Source of the DNA: an uncultured Oxalobacteraceae bacterium
Lineage (GTDB): Bacteria > Pseudomonadota > Gammaproteobacteria > Burkholderiales > Burkholderiaceae
Direction: 5' to 3'
Length of the DNA: 15,295 nucleotides
NCBI GenBank assembly: GCA_946479255.1
Contig: CAMLFK010000107.1
Coordinates: forward strand, 1 to 15,295
A program made the translations under genes and the position numbers. The notes beneath the pieces were generated by a model. That model did not search any database. It had not been told where the DNA came from and saw only the letters and a program-made list of their open reading frames with translations. Each line of letters starts with the position of its first letter. Position 1 is the first letter of the stretch. Below are positions 7,736 through 13,599 of the stretch, piece after piece.

Positions 7736-8913
7736 ATCGCTTGCTCCGACCGCAGCTGGGCGATGCGTTCCGGCGCGTAGCCGAGATGCGCGAGGATGGT
7801 GTCGGTGTGCTGCCCCAGGGCCGGCACCGCGTCCATGCGCGGCTGGTGGTCTGCGCAGGAACCGGGCGGCAGCAGCGCCGGGATGTTGCCGACCGGCGAG
7901 GCCACCTCGGTCCAGCGTCCGCGCGCTTTGAGCTGCGGGTGCGCCCACACCTCGCTCATCGTATTCACATTGGCGTTGGCGATGTGCGCCTCGTCCAGCC
8001 GCGCCGTCACTTCGGCAGCGGTCAGCGCAGCGAAGGCGTCGACGATCAGCGCACGCAAGCCGGCGCGTTCCGCGCTGCGTTTCGAATTGCTGGCATAACG
8101 CGGATCGGCGGCCAGGGCGGGCATGCGCAAGACCTTGTCGCAAAAGGCGGCCCATTCGCGTTCGTTCTGCAGGCCCAGCATGACGGACTTGCCATCGCCC
8201 GTCGGGAATGGACCGTAGGGGTAGATGGTCGCGTGGCTGGCGCCGGTGCGCGGCGGCGGGGCGGCGCCGTCGAAGGCGTAATACAGCGGGTAGCTGGTCC
8301 ACTCGACCAGCGATTCGAGCATCGAGATGTCGATATGCCGGCCGCGCCCGGTCTTGCCGCGTTCGAGCAGGGCAGCCAGGATGGTCGAGTAGGCATACAT
8401 GCCTGCCGAAATATCGGCAATCGACGGGCCGGCCTTGGCTGGTTCGTCGGCGCTGCCGGTGACCGACACGAAGCCGGCTTCGCTTTGAATCAGCAGGTCG
8501 TAGGCCTTTTTGTCGCGGTACGGGCCGTCGCCGCCGTAGCCGGAGATATCACACACGATCAGGCCAGGCTTGGCTGCGGACAGGGCCGCGTACGACAGGC
8601 CGAGCCGCGCCGCGGCGCCCGGCGCCAGGTTCTGCACGACGATGTCGGCCTGTTCCATGATGAGACGATGCAGGATCGCTTGCGCCTCCGGATGTTTGAC
8701 GTCCAGCGTCAGGCTCTCCTTGGAACGGTTGGTCCACACGAAGTGCGAGGCCATGCCGCGCACCCGTTCGTCGTAGCCGCGCGCAAAGTCGCCCACCCCC
8801 GGGCGCTCGATCTTGATGACGCGCGCGCCCAGGTCGGCCAGCTGGCGCGTGGCGAACGGCGCGGCGATCGCGTGTTCGAGCGTGACCACGGTGATTCCTT
8901 CGAGCGGCCTCAT
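7732..8913 (-). CDS. Class III (CaiB/Frc family) CoA-transferase, candidate itaconate CoA-transferase
   Basis: A 393-residue family III CoA-transferase, which moves CoA from a donor such as succinyl-CoA to a carboxylate through an aspartyl-CoA intermediate. It starts MRPLEGITVVTLEHAIAAPF, continues with RQLADLGARVIKIERPGVGDFAR and FVWTNRSKESLTLD, and has the catalytic Asp139 in KKAYDLLIQSEAGF. Length and motif order are normal. The start at 8913 overlaps the hydratase stop by ATGA, and the stop overlaps the next start in the same way, so the three genes form a tightly coupled unit. By analogy with the ict-ich-ccl operon, its acceptor is probably itaconate or a related C5 dicarboxylate such as mesaconate or citramalate. 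The family does not reveal the substrate by itself. Confidence 0.93.
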   Translation of the reverse strand: MRPLEGITVVTLEHAIAAPFATRQLADLGARVIKIERPGVGDFARGYDERVRGMASHFVWTNRSKESLTLDVKHPEAQAILHRLIMEQADIVVQNLAPGAAARLGLSYAALSAAKPGLIVCDISGYGGDGPYRDKKAYDLLIQSEAGFVSVTGSADEPAKAGPSIADISAGMYAYSTILAALLERGKTGRGRHIDISMLESLVEWTSYPLYYAFDGAAPPPRTGASHATIYPYGPFPTGDGKSVMLGLQNEREWAAFCDKVLRMPALAADPRYASNSKRSAERAGLRALIVDAFAALTAAEVTARLDEAHIANANVNTMSEVWAHPQLKARGRWTEVASPVGNIPALLPPGSCADHQPRMDAVPALGQHTDTILAHLGYAPERIAQLRSEQAI

Positions 8914-9773
8914 GCCACGCTCCCGGCTGGCGCACGCAAGCTGGCGTGGGCATCCATCGTCAAGTAGCCCTGGAGGTCCTTGGCCCACAGGTGGATGGTG
9001 CCGTCGCCAAGCTGCTCGCCGCAGACGAAGAAATGATGGATGTCGAAGACCGGGCGCAGCGCGCGGAATTCGAAGCTGGCGACGTCGGCGTCGGGCAGGT
9101 GCTCGCGCAGCAGGTCGAGCAGCAAGGTCGCCACCAGCGGGCCATGCACCACCAGGCCAGGATAGCCCTCGACTTCGGTCACATAGCGGCGGTCGTAATG
9201 GATGCGGTGGCCATTGAAGGTGAGGGCGGAATAACGGAACAGCAGGACATCGTCGGGGACCACTTTGCGTTCCCACTGTGCGCCGGCCGGTGCCGCAAGC
9301 GGGACCGGTTCGGCGGCACCCGGAAGTGCCGCATCGCGGTAGACGATGTCGTGGGACTCGGTCAGTGCGGCATCCTGCTTGCCGCGGCGGCGCAGCTCAT
9401 GCCGCACCTTGACGAACACCAGCCGGCCGCTGCGCCCGGTCTTTTCGGTGACGTTCTCGATGGTGGAGATGCGGGTGACGTCGTCGCCGATCAAGAGCGG
9501 CTGGTGGAACTCGAACTGGCTTCCGGCCCACATGCGGCGCGGCAGTGGGACCGGCGGCAGAAAGGCGCCGCGCCTGGCGTGACCGTCCGCGCCTACTTCG
9601 GACTGGCGGTAGAGCGGTAGGAAGTAGAGCCAGTGCCACAGCGCCGGCAAGGGCGCGCCCACGGGCGGGCGCACGGCGGGGCGGTCGAGCGTGGCGGACA
9701 GCGCGGCGTAGGGCGTCGCCGTCAGTGTATCGGCCACGGTTTCGGTAGTGCCGATCCATTCCTTCAGGTTCAT
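8910..9773 (-). CDS. MaoC/HTD2-type enoyl-CoA hydratase, candidate itaconyl-CoA hydratase
   Basis: A protein of about 287 residues with a double hotdog organisation: an N-terminal FAS1-like dehydratase half (conserved LYFLP, GGFLPP-like GAFLPPVPLPRRMWAGS) and a C-terminal MaoC half carrying LLFRYSALTFNGHRIHYD and GLVVHGP. The hydratase-2 motif is the HTD2/mesaconyl-C4-CoA-hydratase variant, with Asn where the R-hydratase Asp sits and the catalytic His kept. Two ATGs lie six bases apart (9779 and 9773). GAGGAG directly abuts the first, so the second, with six-base spacing, is preferred; using 9779 would add two residues. It is the first gene of the minus-strand operon, divergent from lysR. Itaconyl-CoA hydratase (Ich/RipB) belongs to this architecture, and the next two genes supply the other two itaconate enzymes. 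Mesaconyl-CoA hydration is an alternative. Confidence 0.9.
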   Translation of the reverse strand: MNLKEWIGTTETVADTLTATPYAALSATLDRPAVRPPVGAPLPALWHWLYFLPLYRQSEVGADGHARRGAFLPPVPLPRRMWAGSQFEFHQPLLIGDDVTRISTIENVTEKTGRSGRLVFVKVRHELRRRGKQDAALTESHDIVYRDAALPGAAEPVPLAAPAGAQWERKVVPDDVLLFRYSALTFNGHRIHYDRRYVTEVEGYPGLVVHGPLVATLLLDLLREHLPDADVASFEFRALRPVFDIHHFFVCGEQLGDGTIHLWAKDLQGYLTMDAHASLRAPAGSVA

Positions 9774-9840
9774 CGTCATCTCCTCGGTGTCGTCGCGGCT
9801 CGATTGACCGCTTGCAATGGACCTAGTTTCGCGCTACCGT

Positions 9841-9877
9841 ATTGATTTGTATATTGCAAATTTCCTTGGGATTGATG
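9841..9877. promoter_or_regulatory. LysR-type operator element, copy B, in the lysR/hydratase divergent promoter
   Basis: Lies in the 100-bp gap between the divergent hydratase and lysR starts. It begins ATTGATTTGTATATTGC and ends with ATTGATG, 30 bp apart start to start. It contains TTTG-N7-CAAA on the minus strand, giving the T-N11-A core (TTGCAATATACAA) that LysR-type regulators bind. A 37-bp relative lies upstream of the Bug gene at 2268-2304 (30 of 37 identical, no gaps). The element almost touches the lysR start codon, consistent with autorepression plus activation of the divergent operon. Confidence 0.65.
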
Positions 9878-9881
9878 CGCC

Positions 9882-10799
9882 ATGAGCATGAATTTTGACC
9901 TGGCCGATTTGCGCGCCTTTGTCGCGGTGGCTGAATTGAACAGCTTCAGGGCGGCGGCGGAGTCGATTCACCTGTCGCAGCCGGCGCTGAGCCGCCGCAT
10001 CGACAAGCTCGAGCAGGCGTTGGGTGTGCGCCTGTTCGAGCGCACCACGCGCAGCGTCAGCCTGACCGCGGTGGGCCGGGATTTTTCGCACAAGGCGCGC
10101 AGCCTGCTGGACGATCTGGAAAATTCATTGCTGAGTATGCAGGCGGTGGCCGCGTCGCAGCTGGGCGAGGTGGTGATCGCCTGCGTGCCGTCGGCCGTGT
10201 ATTACTTCCTGCCGAAAGTGCTGCGCGATTTCCACCTGAAGTATCCGCGAATCCGGGTGCGCATTATCGACGACAGCGCCAATGCCGTGCTCGAGAGCGT
10301 CGCGCGCGGCGAAGCGGATTTCGGGATCAATATCATCGGGACCCAGGAGCCGGAGATCGAATTCCAGGTCATCCTGAAGGAGCCCTTCGTCGTCGCCTGC
10401 CACCGCGATCATCCGCTGGCCAAGCTGCGGCAGGTGACATGGAGCGAATTGACGAAGTACGATTTTATGACGGTGGACAAGAGCAGCGGCAACCGGCTGC
10501 TGGTCGACCTCGCGCTGGCCAATACCAGCGTGCGCCCGAGCTGGTGCTTTGAAGCGAAACACGTCTCGACCTTGCTTGGACTGGTGGAGGCGGGGCTGGG
10601 CGTCGCGGTCGTCCCGCGCCTGTCGATGCCGCAGGGTGAGCATGCCACGCTGACCCGCGTGGCGCTGGTCGAGCCGACCGTGGACCGCAACGTCGGACTG
10701 ATCCGCCGACACGGGCGGGAACTGTCCCCGTCAGCCCGCAAGCTGTATGAACTGATCCAGGCGACCTGGCCGCTGGCCAGCGGCCAGGCCGCAACCTAG
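9882..10799 (+). CDS. LysR-family transcriptional regulator
   Basis: A 305-residue LTTR of standard length. Residues 5-63 form the winged HTH (DLADLRAFVAVAELNSFRAA, LSQPALSRRIDKLEQALG, LFERTTRSVSLTAVG). Residues about 90-300 form the periplasmic-binding-protein-like effector domain, starting at LGEVVIACVPSAVYYFLP. It is divergent from the catabolic operon, with a LysR box in the shared promoter, so it very probably controls that operon in response to a pathway substrate or CoA-free intermediate. Two ATGs, at 9882 and 9888, are both possible starts; the ribosome site is poor for either. The final codons contain a perfect 24-bp palindrome, listed separately. Confidence 0.95.
   Translation: MSMNFDLADLRAFVAVAELNSFRAAAESIHLSQPALSRRIDKLEQALGVRLFERTTRSVSLTAVGRDFSHKARSLLDDLENSLLSMQAVAASQLGEVVIACVPSAVYYFLPKVLRDFHLKYPRIRVRIIDDSANAVLESVARGEADFGINIIGTQEPEIEFQVILKEPFVVACHRDHPLAKLRQVTWSELTKYDFMTVDKSSGNRLLVDLALANTSVRPSWCFEAKHVSTLLGLVEAGLGVAVVPRLSMPQGEHATLTRVALVEPTVDRNVGLIRRHGRELSPSARKLYELIQATWPLASGQAAT
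10765..10788. repeat. Perfect 24-bp palindrome at the end of lysR
   Basis: CCTGGCCGCTGG is immediately followed by its exact reverse complement, giving 12-bp arms with no spacer inside the last codons of lysR (encoding TWPLASGQA). As RNA it would fold into a 10-bp GC-rich stem with a 4-base loop. No T-run follows, so it is not a standard intrinsic terminator. It may slow polymerase or protect the mRNA 3' end. Confidence 0.55.
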
Positions 10800-10803
10800 G
10801 CCG

Positions 10804-10896
10804 TCAGCGTGGCGGCCGGGGCGGGGCTCGGGCGGCCAGCTTCTGCATTTCCGCGTACAGGTCGGCCCCGTTGCCGCCAAGGCCCAGGCCGGCCCC
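10804..10896 (-). pseudogene. Possible C-terminal gene remnant, unrecognised
   Basis: A 30-codon minus-strand frame ends in TGA at 10804 and is cut off upstream by an in-frame TAA at 10897. Its product includes GLGLGGNGADLYAEMQKLAA, which reads like the natural tail of an enzyme rather than random GC-rich translation. I cannot name the family. It sits directly beyond lysR, in the zone where several other truncated gene ends occur, which is the main reason for listing it. Confidence 0.25.
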
Positions 10897-10967
10897 TTAG
10901 TCATTCGCATCATGAATGGCGAGCATCGAAACTGGTGATGTGATTTCTATCTGGGGAGTTCTATACT

Positions 10968-11144
10968 GTGAGTATTGACTTTGTGACACTGCTCGAAAGC
11001 TTCGTGAGCTTGTTCTACCGCAGCGCCACGTTGGCCCCTTTGGTCGACAAGGACTTGTGGCGCCTCTATCGTGCCACTGCCGGTTCCGACTCGGTTCGTC
11101 CATCGGCGCAAGCTTTTCTGGATAAGCGGGCGCGCACGGTTTAA
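10968..11144 (+). CDS. Small hypothetical protein (58 residues), GTG start
   Basis: A GTG codon preceded by GGGGAG nine bases upstream opens a 58-residue frame. The protein starts VSIDFVTLLESFVSLFYRSA, an amphipathic helix-like N-terminus, continues APLVDKDLWRLYRATAG, and ends in a basic FLDKRARTV tail. No family is recognised. Codon third positions favour G/C, as in real genes of this genome, but the length is small. It lies alone between the lysR region and the metalloprotease gene, with about 340 bp to the latter, so an operon is doubtful. A true small gene is plausible, not certain. Confidence 0.4.
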   Translation: MSIDFVTLLESFVSLFYRSATLAPLVDKDLWRLYRATAGSDSVRPSAQAFLDKRARTV

Positions 11145-11481
11145 AGCGCCACTCCCATTGCTTATTCATCGGCCAGGCAGGCGCTGATCGCCTGGCCGAC
11201 CTCGCTGGTGCTGGCGCCCCCGCCCAGATTCGGCGTGCGCTGCCCCAACGAACGCGCGCGCCCGGGGCCGGCTTGGTGTTGTCATAAAAGTAAATGGGAA
11301 TGGCGCCACACTGTACACTGCTCGAAGACCGCCCATTGATCTCCGCCACGCTTTCAGAAGCGCGCCGATTCGACCATTCGTCGCGCTTCGGCAGCGTCTT
11401 GTATGCGCCACTGGCCTTTCGTCAACAGCCGTCTGATGACCACGACTTTCTTAACCCTACTATGTATTGGAGACATGAATT
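11145..11481. other. Gap between the small ORF and the M91-type protease gene
   Basis: About 340 bases. The left part (to about 11250) holds the minus-strand dehydrogenase tail listed separately. The right part is upstream DNA of the protease gene, with an A+T-rich stretch and GGAG nine bases before the ATG at 11482. By eye I found neither a plant-pathogen PIP box (TTCGB-N15-TTCGB) nor an hrp box (GGAACC-N15/16-CCAC). Other open frames here overlap neighbouring features and look spurious. Confidence 0.45.
11162..11250 (-). pseudogene. C-terminal remnant of an isocitrate/isopropylmalate-dehydrogenase-family gene
   Basis: The minus-strand frame ending at TAA 11162-11164 encodes LGQRTPNLGGGASTSEVGQA, then an AISACLADE tail. 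This matches the usual end of beta-decarboxylating dehydrogenases (isocitrate, isopropylmalate and tartrate dehydrogenases), where a TPDLGG-x-A(S/T)T segment and a last helix close the protein. Only about 28 codons are recognisable; an in-frame TGA at 11282-11284 blocks the frame upstream. The bulk of the gene is missing, so this is debris, not a functional gene. Confidence 0.5.
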
Positions 11482-12132
11482 ATGGTACCCATTCAAGGTT
11501 CAGGCGGTATTAATATTGACGCGACCAGGCAAACCACATTTTTTCCTTTGCAAGTCGCCGATAACCAGCGCGATCTCTTCTTCATCGGTGAAGTATTAAA
11601 GGACTACGCCCATATAAAGACGCTGGCAACCGGCAGACTATTAATGGATAAGCTAGCTGGCGAATTACGACGCGGCAAACGCCTAACCATCAGGGAGAAT
11701 CTTAGGGCCCATGTCGCAATGGATCGGAGTAAACGCCGCGCCATCTTGCCAGGGATGTCCTTGGAAAGTGTGTCAAGCTCAGCCGCGGCGCCGGCCGCAG
11801 CCTCAGCGCCTGCCAGCGTCGCGAATACAGGACCGGATGACGATGAAACGGGGTCGCCCGGACTGGGCCGCAATGCAGGTCTCAAGGGGGTGCTGGTCAC
11901 CTATGATCCGAGTATTGGAAACTACTCGTTGAAGTCGCCCAGCTGGCTCGTTTTGGCTCACGAATTGATTCACGCGCTTCATTATTTTCAGGGGACGGTA
12001 GGGCAAGGCGAATCTGAAGGGGTGAGGGTAGAAGAGATGATAACCGTTGGGTTGGGGAATTTTGTAAATGGTGAAATAAACGAAAATAGATTGAGGGCGG
12101 AAGCCAACCTTGAACCACGCTTGAGTTACTAA
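11482..12132 (+). CDS. M91 (NleD-like) zinc metallopeptidase, candidate secreted effector
   Basis: A 216-residue protein with a zinc-protease motif HELIH at 160-164 (WLVLAHELIHALHYFQG) and a downstream EGVRVEEMITVGLGNF segment offering Glu184/Glu185 as candidate third ligands. Size, a short post-motif tail, the TVGLG block and an early TGRLLMDKL stretch (50-58) resemble M91 peptidases such as E. coli NleD, a type III effector that cleaves host MAP kinases; Pseudomonas HopAP1/HopH1 are relatives. There is no signal peptide or membrane segment, consistent with injection or non-Sec export. Residues 94-130 form a Ser/Ala/Pro/Asp-rich linker. The start follows GGAG at nine bases. The DNA is distinctly richer in A+T than the neighbouring genes and lies among broken gene ends, suggesting horizontal transfer. 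No secretion genes or chaperone are visible in the window, so delivery and target are inference. Confidence 0.8.
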   Translation: MVPIQGSGGINIDATRQTTFFPLQVADNQRDLFFIGEVLKDYAHIKTLATGRLLMDKLAGELRRGKRLTIRENLRAHVAMDRSKRRAILPGMSLESVSSSAAAPAAASAPASVANTGPDDDETGSPGLGRNAGLKGVLVTYDPSIGNYSLKSPSWLVLAHELIHALHYFQGTVGQGESEGVRVEEMITVGLGNFVNGEINENRLRAEANLEPRLSY

Positions 12133-12527
12133 ACCGAAAACATGTGCAAGCTGCCTGACCGATGGATCGCCCGAATGCTCGAACGGCGGCAATCGTGAAG
12201 GCTGGCCTTGCCATGTTGTTTGACCGCTGCGACGCTGTTTTTCGCTTTGCAGCGGGCCGCCTTGATGCGGCTGGCGGCGCTGCCGCAGCCGACCATCGCC
12301 AGTGTGCATGGCGCGGCCGCAGGAGCGGGCGACCGCCCGGGTCCCTTCTTCATGAACGACGACGGCCGCTGGTATGGGGCCGATTCGCTGCTGCGCGTGC
12401 GTGACAAACCCACCCACTACAAACCCTGCGAACGGGCTGGCCGCTAACGCAACCGCGGCATGAACTTGGAACGCGCTATCTGGTCGAACATCAGATCTGG
12501 TTGCATAAGCGTTCACCGGAGGCCCGT
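12133..12527. other. Gap between the protease and lipoprotein genes
   Basis: About 395 bases with no intact gene. The middle holds a crotonase-core fragment (12244-12330, listed separately). The same 79-codon plus-strand frame then continues into an unrecognised tail, FFMNDDGRWYGADSLLRVRD, and stops at 12445-12447; no ribosome site precedes it. The remainder shows no feature I can support. Confidence 0.4.
12244..12330 (+). pseudogene. Internal fragment of an enoyl-CoA hydratase (crotonase) gene
   Basis: In-frame codons give ALQRAALMRLAALPQPTIAS followed by VHGAAAGAG. This is the highly conserved crotonase segment in which a helix ends at the Pro-Gln/Lys-Pro turn and runs into the oxyanion-hole strand (typically ALPKPxIAAVxGxAxGxG). 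Before and after these roughly 29 codons the frame no longer resembles the family. The piece is far too short to function and is read as a remnant. Confidence 0.5.
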
Positions 12528-13016
12528 ATGCTGCATCATCGACTGTCCATTCTTCCCACGCTGGCTATCTGTATCTTTTGCGCCGGGTGCGGCGTGCGTG
12601 CTGTCGTTCCGGCAGGGCAGGGGGACACCGGCGCCGACAGTGCGTCGCCATACGCCAATGTCGACCGCGATGTTGACAGATACAAAGAAACGCTGGCCCG
12701 GCATATCGTGCTGAACAACCGCGAACACACGTTTACCGGTCCCTTGCCGCCGGTGCTGCCTGCGATCGTTGTGCTGCGCATGAGTGTCGACAAGTCGGGG
12801 CGGCTCAGCAACTTGTTTGTCCAGCGCTCGATTGACGACGTGGCATCGAGGATCGCCATGGCCTCGGTCGAGCGCAGCGGCCGCCTGCCTTCGCCAAGCA
12901 ATCTGCTGGCTGGGCCGGACGGCAAGCTGACCTTCTCGGAGACCTTCCTCTTTAATAAGGACTATCGCTTCCAGGTCCGGAGCCTGGCACAGCCGCAACC
13001 ATCGATTGACGAGTGA
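12528..13016 (+). CDS. Putative lipoprotein with a TonB-C-like domain
   Basis: A 162-residue protein. The ATG at 12528 is chosen over one 27 bases upstream because GGAGG lies five bases before it and because it opens directly into a signal sequence, MLHHRLSILPTLAICIFCAG, with a cysteine next (lipobox CAG|C; the Cys at -3 is unusual). The C-terminal half (VLRMSVDKSGRLSNLFVQRS, then DDVASRIAMASVERSGRLPSP) resembles the beta-alpha-beta TonB C-terminal domain found in small periplasmic TonB-like proteins. There is no separate transmembrane anchor, proline-rich spacer or ExbBD neighbour, so a classical energy transducer is unlikely. The role is unknown. The stop lies immediately beside a PPK2 gene fragment on the other strand. 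Confidence 0.7.
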   Translation: MLHHRLSILPTLAICIFCAGCGVRAVVPAGQGDTGADSASPYANVDRDVDRYKETLARHIVLNNREHTFTGPLPPVLPAIVVLRMSVDKSGRLSNLFVQRSIDDVASRIAMASVERSGRLPSPSNLLAGPDGKLTFSETFLFNKDYRFQVRSLAQPQPSIDE

Positions 13017-13020
13017 AACG

Positions 13021-13092
13021 CGCGGCATCGCGGCCCTCGAACAGGATCACCACCTTGTGGCCGGTGTGGACCACCCAGTCCTGCAAATGACG
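13021..13092 (-). pseudogene. Fragment of a polyphosphate kinase 2 (PPK2) gene
   Basis: The minus-strand codons from 13092 to 13021 encode RHLQDW followed by VVHTGHKVVILFEGRDAA. This is the segment of PPK2 enzymes leading into Walker A, where intact proteins continue GKGG. Here the frame diverges (RFTRQ) right after GRDAA, so the phosphate-binding lysine is missing. Only 24 codons survive; no other PPK2 sequence is visible on either side. Confidence 0.6.
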
Positions 13093-13149
13093 AGCTCGGC
13101 TTGTAGGCGCCATGCCGGACGATACGCTTTCAATATGACGCAGGCATGA

Positions 13150-13167
13150 CCTGGCTGCATTGCCAGG
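13150..13167. terminator. Hairpin after the receiver gene, weak terminator candidate
   Basis: CCTGGC and GCCAGG form a perfect 6-bp stem around a 6-base loop, 15 bp beyond the receiver-protein stop on the minus strand. No T-run follows on either strand, so it may be only a Rho-dependent or 3'-stabilising structure. Confidence 0.25.
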
Positions 13168-13182
13168 ACAGGCCTCAGCGGC

Positions 13183-13599
13183 TCAGGCGCAGCGCATGCC
13201 GGCCCCAATCAGCTTGGAAGGGGTATCGCTTGCCGATAGCGCATTGAGTATGTCTTCCAGCGACGCCGGCTTGACCAGATGGGTGTCGAATCCGGCCTTC
13301 TTGGTGAGCTCGCGCGTGTGCGCATCGCCCCAGGCCGTGAAGGCGACCAAACGCGTGTTGGCGAATTGTGCCTGGCGTCTCAACGCCGCGGCAAGCTGTA
13401 AACCATTCATTCCCGGCATGCCGATGTCGAGGACAAACATCGCCGGCTGGAATTCTTCTGCCGCGGCCAAGGCGGACCGGCCGTCATATACAGCCTTCGC
13501 TGCATACCCGCATAGTGACAACATTTCGGATAAAACATCGGCAGCTTCCCGGTTGTCATCGACAACCAGAACGCGTTTTGATGGAGATTGCTGAGCCAT
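13183..13599 (-). CDS. Stand-alone response-regulator receiver protein
   Basis: A single CheY-like receiver domain of 138 residues with no output domain. Counting from a GTG two codons upstream, which the frame also allows, it shows the acidic pair Asp16-Asp17 (VLVVDDN), phosphoacceptor Asp60 in FVLDIGMPGMNG, the switch Thr90 (LVAFTAWG) and Lys112 in HLVKPAS. The ATG at 13599 is chosen as the more likely start; neither start has an ideal ribosome site. Such proteins, often taken from hybrid histidine kinases of Massilia-like bacteria, accept phosphate from an unlinked kinase. No sensor gene is adjacent. It is convergent with the lipoprotein gene. Confidence 0.9.
   Translation of the reverse strand: MAQQSPSKRVLVVDDNREAADVLSEMLSLCGYAAKAVYDGRSALAAAEEFQPAMFVLDIGMPGMNGLQLAAALRRQAQFANTRLVAFTAWGDAHTRELTKKAGFDTHLVKPASLEDILNALSASDTPSKLIGAGMRCA

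Noticed and set aside
7741..8967. A 408-codon plus-strand open frame antisense to the CoA-transferase gene
   Set aside because: Shadow of a gene with a clear catalytic motif and start/stop coupling on the other strand; no family resemblance.
10765..10788. Calling the lysR palindrome a standard intrinsic terminator
   Set aside because: No T-run follows it on either strand, so only the palindrome itself is reported.
11294..11599. A 101-codon plus-strand frame overlapping the start of the M91-type protease gene
   Set aside because: It overlaps the protease in another frame, lacks a ribosome site and has no recognisable features; the protease has GGAG and a zinc motif.
10800..13100. A transposon or integron behind the fragment zone
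   Set aside because: No transposase, integrase, terminal inverted repeat, target duplication or attachment-site repeat could be seen.
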